NCBI GenBank assembly: GCA_016932575.1
Contig: JAFGCO010000067.1
Location: 62,001-126,000 of the forward strand
Direction of reading: 5' to 3'
DNA: 64,000 nucleotides
From: a bacterium
GTDB taxonomy: Bacteria; Zhuqueibacterota; QNDG01; JAFGCO01
How positions within the stretch are numbered: the stretch's first letter is position 1; each line of letters starts with the position of its first letter. The position numbers and the translations under genes are program-made. This document shows, in pieces, positions 54,653 through 63,480 of this stretch. The notes under the pieces are model-generated. The model did not search any database, had not been told where the DNA came from, and saw only the letters and a list, made by a program, of their open reading frames with translations.

Positions 54653-55987
54653 ATGCATCATTTGGATTATTTACCCAATTACCTGTACAATATTCCATCA
54701 ATAAAATATCAGGCCATTACACTTCGAAATTTTAAGACCATCCCCCAGGTTCAGAAGCTGACCGGGGAACAGATCTTTGCCATTGAAGTCGTCGGAAGTG
54801 TGCTTCCGTTTAAAACCAATAATTATATTGTCGAACATTTGATTGACTGGGAAAACATTCCCGATGACCCAATTTATATTTTGAACTTCCCCCAAAAAGG
54901 CATGTTGAAACCGCATCATTTCAATCGAATGGCGGATTTGATCCACAACCGGACGACGACTTCTGAAGAAATACGAAAGGCCGCTCACGAAATCAGAATG
55001 GAGCTCAATCCAAATCCTGATGGACAGATAGAGCGTAATCGGCCATTTTTAAATGGAAAAAAATTAAAAGGAATGCAGCATAAATACCGGGAAACGGTCC
55101 TGTTTTTCCCAAGCCAGGGTCAAACCTGCCACGCTTATTGCACGTTTTGCTTTCGCTGGTCACAGTTTCTCGGAATCGATGAATTACGCTTCGCCATGCA
55201 TGAAGCAGATGTGCTTCAGCAGTATCTCTCCAAACATACTGAGGTTACAGATGTGCTTTTCACAGGCGGAGATCCGCTAATCATGAAAGCGAATACATTG
55301 ACCACTTATTTAGACGCAATCATTGATGGTGATCTGCCGCATATTCGGAATATTCGAATCGGAACAAAAGCCCTGACATACTGGCCCTATCGATTTCTCA
55401 GCGATGAAGATGCTGATACTCTCATGGCTGCCTTTCGAAAAGTCATTCGATCAGGTCGGCACCTGGCTCTTATGGCCCATTTTAACCATCCTCGTGAAAT
55501 GCAGACCGATATTGCTCAAAAGGCCATTCACCGGCTTCGGCAGGTAGGTGTTGAGATTCGCTGTCAGTCACCCCTCCTGGCACATATCAATGATGATCCG
55601 GAGGTCTGGGCCCAGTTGTGGAAAGATGAGGTAAGACTGGGATGTATTCCTTATTATATGTTTATTGCACGAGACACGGGTGCCCAGCATTATTTCGGCG
55701 TTCCATTACATCTTGCCTGGCAAATATTTCGGCAGGCCTACCAAAAAGTCAGCGGTCTGGCACGAACTGTACGCGGACCGGCCATGTCCTCCGATCCCGG
55801 AAAAATTCAGATTCTCGGCCTGAGTAATGTAAGAAATCAAAAAGTATTTACCCTGCGGTTCCTGCAGGCCCGCAATCCCGATTGGGTTGGCCGCCCATTC
55901 TTTGCACGGTTTACCAAAAATGCGCTTTGGCTGAATGATCTGAAACCCGCATTTGGAAACCCCCGGTTTTTCTTTCAATCACCATAA
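54653..55987 (+). CDS. KamA-family radical SAM protein
   Basis: 444 residues. ATG at 54653 with AGGAGG eight bases upstream. Radical SAM motif C-x3-C-x2-C in QTCHAYCTFCFRWSQFLG near residue 160, GGDPLIMK near 210. Relative to lysine 2,3-aminomutase, the PLP-lysine loop (PGGGGK) is replaced by GPAMSSDPGKI near residue 380. The lysine before I may still hold PLP, but the substrate need not be lysine. EpmB, which modifies EF-P, is shorter. It stands alone between its promoter and terminator. Confidence 0.85.
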   Translation: MHHLDYLPNYLYNIPSIKYQAITLRNFKTIPQVQKLTGEQIFAIEVVGSVLPFKTNNYIVEHLIDWENIPDDPIYILNFPQKGMLKPHHFNRMADLIHNRTTTSEEIRKAAHEIRMELNPNPDGQIERNRPFLNGKKLKGMQHKYRETVLFFPSQGQTCHAYCTFCFRWSQFLGIDELRFAMHEADVLQQYLSKHTEVTDVLFTGGDPLIMKANTLTTYLDAIIDGDLPHIRNIRIGTKALTYWPYRFLSDEDADTLMAAFRKVIRSGRHLALMAHFNHPREMQTDIAQKAIHRLRQVGVEIRCQSPLLAHINDDPEVWAQLWKDEVRLGCIPYYMFIARDTGAQHYFGVPLHLAWQIFRQAYQKVSGLARTVRGPAMSSDPGKIQILGLSNVRNQKVFTLRFLQARNPDWVGRPFFARFTKNALWLNDLKPAFGNPRFFFQSP

Positions 55988-56019
55988 CTTGCCCTGATCG
56001 CTCAATGAATAATCATCAT

Positions 56020-56049
56020 CCCCGGCGTTAAAAAATGTCGGGGTTTTTT
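56020..56049 (+). terminator. Rho-independent terminator of the KamA-like gene
   Basis: CCCCGGC, A-rich loop, GTCGGGG, then TTTTTTA, 33 bases after the stop codon. Confidence 0.85.
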
Positions 56050-56241
56050 ATGTGATACCAAAAATTTTTATCGGCAGCATCGCGATGGCCACCTTTTTTG
56101 TTGCATTTTTTAATCAAGTTGCGTATTTTTAGAAAAAATGTGCATAACTTCGTTTCTTTTAAAGAAGTTGTTATTCCAAATAAATATATGATTTATTGAA
56201 AAAAATATACATTTTGTACTTCTATAATCGGAGCCTATCCT

Positions 56242-57510
56242 ATGAATTCAACATTGATTGAAAAACAATATCAGATTGCAAAAGAAAAATATGCTGAATA
56301 TGATATCAACGTAGAAAAAGTAATTACAACACTTGAAGCCATTCATCTCTCCATTCCCTGCTGGCAGGCCGATGATGTCATCGGTTTGGAATTTCAGGAT
56401 ACCATCAGCAACGGAGGTGGTATCATGGCCACAGGAAATTATCCGGGCCGTCCGCAAAATATGACAGAGATACAAATGGACCTTGCCAAATGTCTTTCTT
56501 TGATCCCGGGTAAGCACCGGGTGAATCTTCATGCGATGTATGGAGAATTTGGTGGCAAAAAAGTGGACAGAAACGAAATTGAGGCATCCCATTTTCAATC
56601 ATGGCTGGATTGGGCCAAATCGCTGGATATCGGATTGGATTTCAACTCAACCTATTTTGCACATCCAAAGGCCGATGCGGGATTTACTTTAAGCAGCAAA
56701 CAGGAGGACATCCGCCGGTTCTGGATCGAGCATGGCAAACGCTGCAGGGAAATTGCCGCGGCTATCGGCAAATCTCAGGGAACCCCCTGCATACATAATA
56801 CATGGATCCCGGACGGATGCAAAGATCTGATCATCGACAAATGGGCTTATCGGGAAAACTTGAAAAAAAGCCTTGATGAAATCTATAAAAAAGCGTATCC
56901 CGGATCTTTGATGAAAGATTCTGTTGAAAGCAAACTTTTTGGTTTGGGGAGTGAAACCTTTGTCGTCGGTTCTTATGATTTCTATATAGGATATGCAATT
57001 AAAAATCGAAAAATCATTTGTCTGGATATGGGTCATTTTCATCCTACCGAATCCGTAGCGGACAAACTCAGCGCTATATTGCAATTTTCGGACGAAGTAC
57101 TGATTCATGTCACACGAAGCGTACGCTGGGACAGCGACCATGTCCCCCTTCTGAACCAGGATTTAAAAGAACTGATGCATGATATTGTCCGAAACGGATT
57201 GTTGGATCGGGTAACCATCGCCCTGGATTTTTTCGATGCGAGCATCAACCGCATTGCCGCCTATGTACTGGGCGTTCGGGCGACATTACAAGCCTTGCTC
57301 ATCGCTCTTCTGGAACCGATAACTTTGCTTAAAAAAATAGAGAATACGGACAGCAATCATGTTAAACTGGCCCTGGTCGAGCATATTAAATCTCTGCCAT
57401 TTGGTGCAGTCTGGGATTACTATTGTGATAAACATGGCACGATGACTGCGACCGGATGGATAGATGAAGTAAAACAATACGAAAATACCGTGCTGAAAAA
57501 ACGTAATTAG
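56242..57510 (+). CDS. rhaA: L-rhamnose isomerase
   Basis: 422 residues, full length. GGAG eight bases before the ATG. Family marks: HLSIPCWQADDVIGLEF, GGGIMATGNYPGRPQN, LNLHAMYGEFGG-type VNLHAMYGEF, LDFNSTYFAHPKADAGFTLS, IHNTWIPDGCKD and CLDMGHFHPTESVADKLSA with metal ligands. Converts L-rhamnose to L-rhamnulose. No rhaB or rhaD kinase and aldolase genes are in the window. A dyad AACTTC...GAAGTT at about 56150-56175 upstream could be an operator. Confidence 0.95.
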   Translation: MNSTLIEKQYQIAKEKYAEYDINVEKVITTLEAIHLSIPCWQADDVIGLEFQDTISNGGGIMATGNYPGRPQNMTEIQMDLAKCLSLIPGKHRVNLHAMYGEFGGKKVDRNEIEASHFQSWLDWAKSLDIGLDFNSTYFAHPKADAGFTLSSKQEDIRRFWIEHGKRCREIAAAIGKSQGTPCIHNTWIPDGCKDLIIDKWAYRENLKKSLDEIYKKAYPGSLMKDSVESKLFGLGSETFVVGSYDFYIGYAIKNRKIICLDMGHFHPTESVADKLSAILQFSDEVLIHVTRSVRWDSDHVPLLNQDLKELMHDIVRNGLLDRVTIALDFFDASINRIAAYVLGVRATLQALLIALLEPITLLKKIENTDSNHVKLALVEHIKSLPFGAVWDYYCDKHGTMTATGWIDEVKQYENTVLKKRN

Positions 57511-57636
57511 ACCAAGCCCGTATCGTTTGATAATTTTTTTAAGAATAAATAGAGACTGAGCAGAATGATAAATTATAATTTATCATTGTTTGTTCTTTTT
57601 TAGGATTCTGTGGGCCTAAATACTAAGGAAAACATC

Positions 57637-59013
57637 ATGTCAAAACAACACCGCCTTATCAATCGTCTGGACGCACTCTATGAATTTGACCGGGAGCCGG
57701 TAACCCAGAACAAGTTACAGGGATTCGGTAACTTTTTGGGTTTGTATGCGGGTGAACATGTGGCCGGCACCGAATTTGTTATTGGACCGCTCTTCGTGGC
57801 CCATGGCGTGTCCGCCACCGATCTTTTTCTGGGGTTGATCGTCGGCAACATTCTGGCCGTGCTTTCCTGGGCATTTTACTGTGCGCCTATTGCTGTCAAG
57901 ACGAGATTGACTCTCTACTGGCAGCTCAGAAAAATCTGCGGTCCCTACATTAATTTTGTCTACAGCATCGTGAATGCCGTCATGTTCTGCTTTCTGGCCG
58001 GTGCCATGATCGCCGTTTCTGCCACGGCTGTGGGATTGCCGTTCCACATGCCAATGCCTACTCTCCAGGATATGCTTCCGACCAGCATAAGCTGGGTATT
58101 GGTGGTTTTCGCTGTGGGCGCAATTGTCACAATTCTGGCTATTTACGGTTTTGAAAAGATTTCTCATTTTGCCAAAGTCTGTGCCCCCTGGATGTTTCTG
58201 GTCTTTGTGGCCTGTGGTGTCGCTGTACTGCCCAACCTGGGCTGCCACTCGTTTGGAGATTTCTGGCGTGTAGCCAATGAAAAAATTTGGACAGGCGTGC
58301 CTATGGCCGGGCAGTCCAAATTCACGTTTTGGCATGTCATGTTTTTTGCCTGGTTCTGCAATATGGCCATGCATATCGGACTCGCGGACCTGTCGATTCT
58401 TCGATATGCGAAAAAATGGACTTACGGATTCGCAAGCGCCGCAGGGATGTTTCTTGGACACTTCATCGCATGGATTGCCTCGGGCATTCTATGCGCTGCG
58501 GCTGCGGGCAGTGTGGCTCCCGGCCCCATTGCCTATCTCGGCGCAGGAGTGGCCGGCGTGATTTGTGTTGTGATTGCCGGCTGGACCACGGCCAATCCCA
58601 CATTATATCGGGCAGGTCTGGCGTTACAGGTAGTGACTCCCAACTGGAAACGCTGGCGGGTAACTCTGATTGCCGGTCTTATCACCACAATAGCCGCATG
58701 CTTTCCGGCTCTGGTAATGAAACTGCTGGAATTTGTAGCCATCTACGGTCTTGTGCTTATGCCCATGGGCGTCGTGATATTTATTGATTTTCTTATTCTT
58801 CCGAAATTGAATTTAAAAAGCAATTATGCGGAGGCATTTCAAAAACCGGTCAATCTCGCTGCTGGCCTGGCCTGGTTGATTACATTGTCGATTTGTCTGT
58901 GGCTCAATCTGGTTTTGGGCATTGAGGTTTTCTTTTTAGGCATAATAGGAATCGTGCTGACATTTCTTCTGTATCTCTCAGGCAGTTGGATTATGCAAAA
59001 ACACACCGCATAG
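57637..59013 (+). CDS. NCS1-like permease (purine/cytosine permease superfamily)
   Basis: 458 residues from the ATG at 57637, with AAGGA seven bases upstream. About twelve spans. N-terminal NFLGLYAGEHVAGTEFVIGPLFV and GLIVGNILAVLSWAF are those of nucleobase:cation symporter-1-like proteins; WFCNMAMHIGLADLSILRYAK and AGWTTANPTLYRAGLAL follow. The superfamily moves nucleobases, allantoin or hydantoins with Na+ or H+. The location after rhaA suggests a sugar-related substrate in this branch, which is inference. Confidence 0.8.
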   Translation: MSKQHRLINRLDALYEFDREPVTQNKLQGFGNFLGLYAGEHVAGTEFVIGPLFVAHGVSATDLFLGLIVGNILAVLSWAFYCAPIAVKTRLTLYWQLRKICGPYINFVYSIVNAVMFCFLAGAMIAVSATAVGLPFHMPMPTLQDMLPTSISWVLVVFAVGAIVTILAIYGFEKISHFAKVCAPWMFLVFVACGVAVLPNLGCHSFGDFWRVANEKIWTGVPMAGQSKFTFWHVMFFAWFCNMAMHIGLADLSILRYAKKWTYGFASAAGMFLGHFIAWIASGILCAAAAGSVAPGPIAYLGAGVAGVICVVIAGWTTANPTLYRAGLALQVVTPNWKRWRVTLIAGLITTIAACFPALVMKLLEFVAIYGLVLMPMGVVIFIDFLILPKLNLKSNYAEAFQKPVNLAAGLAWLITLSICLWLNLVLGIEVFFLGIIGIVLTFLLYLSGSWIMQKHTA

Positions 59014-59026
59014 AAAGGATTTTTTC

Positions 59027-59197
59027 ATGAAACAGATGGCATTGATATATTCATTGGAAGGACTCATTTTCACCATTGCTCCGTCCTTTTTACATTTCTT
59101 TGGTAATATCTCCTGGGATACACACGCAAAAATGATGTTCATCGGCATGATTCTCTGGTTTATTTGTGCGCCCGTCTGGTATTTCAAAAAAAGCTGA
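59027..59197 (+). CDS. small two-span membrane protein, 56 residues
   Basis: ATG with AGGA upstream, 13 bases after the permease stop. The protein has two hydrophobic helices (LIYSLEGLIFTIAPSFLHFF and MMFIGMILWFICAPVWYF) joined by a short charged loop and ends KKS. It is probably an accessory subunit of the permease, judged by distance and direction only. No family recognised. It is too short to be listed by most gene callers. Confidence 0.65.
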   Translation: MKQMALIYSLEGLIFTIAPSFLHFFGNISWDTHAKMMFIGMILWFICAPVWYFKKS

Positions 59198-59248
59198 ACC
59201 GCCAATATCCATATTTTGAAAATCGCTGAATATCAAACTGGATAAATC

Positions 59249-59279
59249 CCTGTCCCTGTTATCATGATACAGGGACAGG
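59249..59279. terminator. perfect 11-bp inverted repeat after the small membrane protein
   Basis: CCTGTCCCTGT, nine-base loop, ACAGGGACAGG. No T-run follows on the plus strand; it may still end transcription or protect the 3' end. The remaining gap to 59624 contains an open frame at 59264-59476 in which I see no family sequence. Confidence 0.5.
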
Positions 59280-59624
59280 ACGCTTTGTTGAACAAATTCC
59301 CGCCATTGACCGGCCATTATTCAACCTCTTCATCCAATCATCACTCATCAGGCAGAATATCAACAATAAAAGTCCGCCTGCGGCTTTTCCGGACGAAAGA
59401 AAGCGGGCGCCGGTTAAAGATCACGATCTCAATAACTTATACAAACATATTAAATATTGGTCCCCGTTTTTTATAAAATCAATATAGAATCTATATTTAA
59501 AAAGACCACAATTATTTTAAAAAAACGTCACAATCCACTTTCCCGGATTGGTTCTTGCATAATTGCTCCACAGTTGTACGTGCCACGATTATGAAAAAAT
59601 GGGAATGCCAAAAGGAGGAAGAAA

Positions 59625-60482
59625 ATGATACGCGTGCTCTCTTTATTTTTCATGATCCCCTTTTTCCTGAATGCCCAGCAGATCTGCGGATTTCTCAACA
59701 ATTCAGTAATTATCGAAAATGGTGAGTATATCGGGAATGCGGGGGATGAAAAAAGTATTATCAGACAATCCTATTCCGGCCAAATTAAGGTTGGAATGAT
59801 TCGTATCGAAGAACGTTTTGAGGATATGGTGATCGCCACAGTGATTGATGTCGAGCCCGGCTGTCAGATAACCGTGGGAGACAGGATTGCCAGCCGTGAG
59901 TGGCCTATGATATCCAACCTGACCAAAGAAAACAAACTGTCTGGAAACAGCCCTCAAAATAATTATCAGCAAAATGATCATAATGGCTCCGATGTCGATT
60001 TCCGGCGTCTTCGTATGGGTGTATCCCTGGGTACGCTCCTGCCCTATCAAACCTTGCACCAGAGGACAAATTATTCCTACCAGGCTGGGGCGGTGTTCCA
60101 ATATGGTTTCACTCCACGGTCTTCTCTGATGTTTGATTTGATGTACTCATTCATGGATGAACAATCAAGGCCCAAAAACGCGCCTGATCTGAACAACCAG
60201 TCTGTTCTGAATGTCAATGCCCTGTTCCGCCAGGGAGTGTATCATTCCATATTTATGGATCTCGGCGCGGGTGTTTACGTGCCAAATTTATCAATTACAG
60301 CCTCAACTGATCAGAGGGAAGTCAATTCTCTGGAATACCACTACGGAGTTTGCGCCGGACTGGCCATCAATTTTATCCGCTCCAATGCGCTTTCTATGTT
60401 TCTGAATCCGAGATACCATACATATCTTATGCGGGACAAAATGATTGAAAATGTTTCTGTGGGCATGAATCTTATTCTATAA
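59625..60482 (+). CDS. secreted outer-membrane beta-barrel protein, unknown role
   Basis: 285 residues, GGAGGAAG before the ATG. Signal peptide VLSLFFMIPFFLNAQ. Residues about 20-90 form a small domain (GQIKVGMIRIEERFEDMVIATVIDVEPGCQITVGDRI in outline) like those of CsgG/FlgT-associated proteins; then a 160-residue region of alternating strands (MGVSLGTLLPY, SLMFDLMYSFMD, IFMDLGAGVYVPN, SVGMNLIL) looks like an eight-strand barrel ending in a hydrophobic residue. It has no close name. Position between the sugar transporter and mannonate dehydratase remnant is not informative. Confidence 0.6.
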   Translation: MIRVLSLFFMIPFFLNAQQICGFLNNSVIIENGEYIGNAGDEKSIIRQSYSGQIKVGMIRIEERFEDMVIATVIDVEPGCQITVGDRIASREWPMISNLTKENKLSGNSPQNNYQQNDHNGSDVDFRRLRMGVSLGTLLPYQTLHQRTNYSYQAGAVFQYGFTPRSSLMFDLMYSFMDEQSRPKNAPDLNNQSVLNVNALFRQGVYHSIFMDLGAGVYVPNLSITASTDQREVNSLEYHYGVCAGLAINFIRSNALSMFLNPRYHTYLMRDKMIENVSVGMNLIL

Positions 60483-60510
60483 AAAGGCTGACCTCCACTC
60501 CCCATACGCC

Positions 60511-60554
60511 TTAGAGGGCCTTTGTTCTTAAAGTCAGGAATGAAGGCCCTCTAA
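60511..60554. terminator. 12-bp perfect inverted repeat after the barrel gene
   Basis: TTAGAGGGCCTT, 20-base loop, AAGGCCCTCTAA, starting 29 bases after the stop codon. No T-run follows. Confidence 0.5.
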
Positions 60555-60617
60555 ATAATTGTAAGGTCGCGACTTCCTTTACAATAGAATTTAAATCCTT
60601 GCCAACCTCCCTAATGC

Positions 60618-60654
60618 ATCATCGGACCTCCGGATCAACCGGAGGTCCGATGAT
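60618..60654. terminator. 16-bp perfect hairpin followed by T-run
   Basis: ATCATCGGACCTCCGG, five-base loop, perfect complement, then ATTATCTCTTTTT. Likely the main terminator of the block that ends with the barrel gene. From 60670 to 60951 no gene or site was recognised. Confidence 0.7.
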
Positions 60655-60951
60655 ATTATCTCTTTTTACTGAAATGAAAATGATAAAAACTTATTAGGTC
60701 GCAACTGACAATGACGGGTCATGAAAAGCAGCACCTGTCCATACAGAACGAAAAATTCCAGACATCCGGGCCTCCGGCGATACAAATTGTGTATGGTGTG
60801 GGAAGTATCAGTGCAAAATTGGCTTGATTAATCGTAACATTATTATTAGTTTACCAAAAGATAACCTGCGGTACCGAACTTAAAAGCGTTCTTCAGGAAG
60901 CTCAGTCTGATAAAAAATCCCTGATTTTCATATACGGGAACAGAACGGCGA

Positions 60952-61464
60952 ATGCATATGAAAATAGGCTTCGGACTCTATCATCATCAATTAACGGATG
61001 AAAATTTTCAATTTGCCAGACAATGCGGGGCGACACATCTTGTTGTCCATCTGGTCGACTATTTTCATGGTCAAGATGTACAGGACAACCAACCTGTGGG
61101 CGGAAACCATGGATGGGGAATCGCGGGACATTCGTCGAAACTCTGGGAAACCGATTCTCTGATTGCCCTTAAAAAAAGAATTGCGCACCATGATCTTGAA
61201 TTGTATGCCATTGAGAATTTTGATCCGTCCCATTGGTATGATGTAATATTGGCAGGTCCCAAAAGAGAAGAACAACTCGAAAAAATTATAGACAAGGGCG
61301 ACATCGACCTGATTCGAATCCTCCGTATATTAAAAAATCACCGGTTTACAGGCGTACTCATACCGGATCACGCGCCATTAATGAGTTGTACGGCGCCATG
61401 GCATGCCGGAATGGCCTATACGATGGGGTATTTGAAAGCCGTTCTGAAAGAACTTGAATCATGA
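60952..61464 (+). pseudogene. mannonate dehydratase (UxuA) with internal in-frame deletion
   Basis: 170 residues, while UxuA proteins have about 350-390. Residues 3-110 match the N-terminus (MKIGFGLYHHQLTDENF, GATHLVVHLVDYF, AIENFDPSHWYDVIL, GPKREEQLE). Residues about 114-170 match the C-terminus (DKGDIDLIRILRILK, GVLIPDHAPLM, APWHAGMAYTMGYLKA). The whole middle with metal-binding residues is missing, with the frame kept across the junction near 61282-61295. UxuA removes water from D-mannonate to give 2-keto-3-deoxygluconate; this version cannot do so in the known way. No clear ribosome binding site. Confidence 0.75.
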
Positions 61465-61532
61465 AATTTTAACACAAAAGGAGGCTTCGCAAATTTACGG
61501 CATACGACTCAAGTGTCCGGATTTGCGTCTGT

Positions 61533-62282
61533 ATGATGTTTAAACTTGTACTTTTACGCCACGGTGAAAGCTGCTGGAATCAAAAAAACCGTTTTACCGG
61601 CTGGACAGACGTCGATCTTTCAGAAAAAGGCATCCTGGAAGCAAAGAAGGCTGGCCTGTATCTGAAAGAGGGGGGATTCTCATTCGACCTTGCCTACACA
61701 TCCGTCCTCAGACGCGCTATCCGCACACTCTGGTTTGTTCTTGATGTCATGGATCTCATGTGGATTCCTGTTGAGAGAAACTGGCGGCTGAATGAACGCC
61801 ACTATGGAGCGCTTCAGGGATTAAACAAGGCTGAAACCGCTGAAAAATATGGCGAAGAACAGGTGTTGATCTGGAGAAGGAGTTATGATACACCTCCGCC
61901 CGGACTCGATAAAAAGGACAACCGGTATCCCGGTAATGATCCGAGATATAGCCAGCTGAACGAAGAGGAGCTGCCGCTCACTGAATCCCTGAAAGATACC
62001 ATCAAACGATTTTTACCTTACTGGCACCAGACAATCGCACCCTCTATCCGGAATGGCAACAGGATCATTATCGTCGCACACGGAAACAGTCTGCGTGCCC
62101 TGGTCAAATATCTGGACAATATCTCCGATGAGCAGATTGTTAATATGAATATTCCTACAGGCATGCCACTCATATATCAATTAGATGACAAATTAAAATC
62201 GGTCCATCACTACTATTTAGGCGATCCGCAAAAAGTGAAAAAAGCAATGGAGGCGGTCGCAGGTCAGGGAAAGATAAAGTAA
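61533..62282 (+). CDS. gpmA: 2,3-bisphosphoglycerate-dependent phosphoglycerate mutase
   Basis: 249 residues, usual length. Phosphohistidine motif [20 protein letters not shown] at the start; [32 protein letters not shown], and [18 protein letters not shown] with the second histidine. Interconverts 3- and 2-phosphoglycerate in glycolysis. It lies 68 bases after the UxuA remnant and 31 before the aldolase gene, forming a glycolytic pair with it. Confidence 0.95.
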   Translation: MMFKLVLLRHGESCWNQKNRFTGWTDVDLSEKGILEAKKAGLYLKEGGFSFDLAYTSVLRRAIRTLWFVLDVMDLMWIPVERNWRLNERHYGALQGLNKAETAEKYGEEQVLIWRRSYDTPPPGLDKKDNRYPGNDPRYSQLNEEELPLTESLKDTIKRFLPYWHQTIAPSIRNGNRIIIVAHGNSLRALVKYLDNISDEQIVNMNIPTGMPLIYQLDDKLKSVHHYYLGDPQKVKKAMEAVAGQGKIK

Positions 62283-62313
62283 CAGAGTATTAAAAAACCA
62301 TGGAGAAACGACT

Positions 62314-63366
62314 ATGTCAGTCAACATCATGAAGCAACTCGGCGATGAGGCGAAAACCTTGCTAAGCCACACCTGTAATACTGTAAAAAAGAATATGCTG
62401 CATCTGCCTGGTCCGGACTTTATTGACAGAATTATGATAAACACGGACCGGCCGGTCCGCGTTCTCCGAAACATGCAATCCGTATTTAATCACGGCAGGC
62501 TTGGAGGCACAGGATACCTTTCCATTCTTCCTGTGGATCAGGGCATCGAACATTCAGGAGGTGCATCTTTTGCGCCCAATCCTATTTATTTTGATCCGGA
62601 AAACATCATCAAGCTGGCCATCGAAGGGCAGTGCAATGCAGTTGCCTCCACTCTTGGCGTCCTTGGTGCAGTGTCAAGAAAATACGCCCATAAGATCCCT
62701 TTTATCACCAAATTAAACCATAACGAACTTCTGACGTATCCAAATAAATATGACCAGAGAATGTTCGCATCCGTGGAGCACGCTTTTAACCTGGGCGCGG
62801 CTGCGGTTGGGGCAACGATATATTTTGGATCCGAACAGTCCGGCAGACAGATCGAAGAAGTCTCCCGGGCATTTAAGCGCGCTCACGAACTGGGAATGTT
62901 TGCTGTACTCTGGTGTTATCTGAGAAACAGCGCGTTTAACAAAGACGGCGTTGACTATCATGTATCATCAGACCTTACCGGGCAGGCAAATCACATCGGC
63001 GTAACCATTGAGGCGGATATTGTGAAACAAAAACAGCCCCAGTGCAACGGTGGTTTTACGGCTGTTCATTTTGGTAAAACCCACCCCCTTGTTTACGAAC
63101 AGCTGACCAGCAATCATCCGATCGATCTGACAAGATATCAGGTTGTCAATTGTTATATGGGAAGAATCGGCCTGATTAATTCCGGCGGAGCCAGCGGCAA
63201 AAATGATTTGCAGCAGGCAATAAAAACGGCTGTCATTAATAAACGGGCCGGAGGAATGGGGCTTATTTCAGGCAGAAAAGCCTTCCAGAAATCCATGGGA
63301 GACGGCGTTGAATTGTTGAATGCCATACAGGATGTTTATTTATCAAAAGAGATCACCGTGGCCTGA
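62314..63366 (+). CDS. fbaB: class I fructose-bisphosphate aldolase (FbaB/DhnA type)
   Basis: 350 residues; GGAG before the ATG. TIM-barrel aldolase of the archaeal/bacterial DhnA kind, using a Schiff-base lysine. Seen: [55 protein letters not shown] where the lysine is the likely Schiff-base residue, and [20 protein letters not shown] with [12 protein letters not shown] binding phosphate. Splits fructose 1,6-bisphosphate; works with gpmA next door. It may also serve gluconeogenesis. Confidence 0.92.
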   Translation: MSVNIMKQLGDEAKTLLSHTCNTVKKNMLHLPGPDFIDRIMINTDRPVRVLRNMQSVFNHGRLGGTGYLSILPVDQGIEHSGGASFAPNPIYFDPENIIKLAIEGQCNAVASTLGVLGAVSRKYAHKIPFITKLNHNELLTYPNKYDQRMFASVEHAFNLGAAAVGATIYFGSEQSGRQIEEVSRAFKRAHELGMFAVLWCYLRNSAFNKDGVDYHVSSDLTGQANHIGVTIEADIVKQKQPQCNGGFTAVHFGKTHPLVYEQLTSNHPIDLTRYQVVNCYMGRIGLINSGGASGKNDLQQAIKTAVINKRAGGMGLISGRKAFQKSMGDGVELLNAIQDVYLSKEITVA

Positions 63367-63480
63367 CCAACAACAGATCAAATCCCTTCTTTATGAAAAC
63401 ATTTGATATTGACAGCGGATATTGAATTCCTGTGAAATTAACTCAATGAAAGAACAGCTGGTTATACAGCTATTGTATCA

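Noticed and set aside
56223-56228. TATAAT just before rhaA, taken as a promoter -10 box
   Set aside because: It lies about two bases before the GGAG ribosome site, so the transcript would lack it; no TTGACA at 16-18 bases.
57715-58461. 248-codon minus-strand frame opposite the NCS1-like permease
   Set aside because: Antisense to a clear membrane protein; its odd H/K/Q-rich composition is what a shadow of hydrophobic codons gives.
59264-59476. 70-codon frame after the small membrane protein
   Set aside because: It begins inside the hairpin, has no ribosome site and no family sequence; a second frame over the same DNA looks no better.
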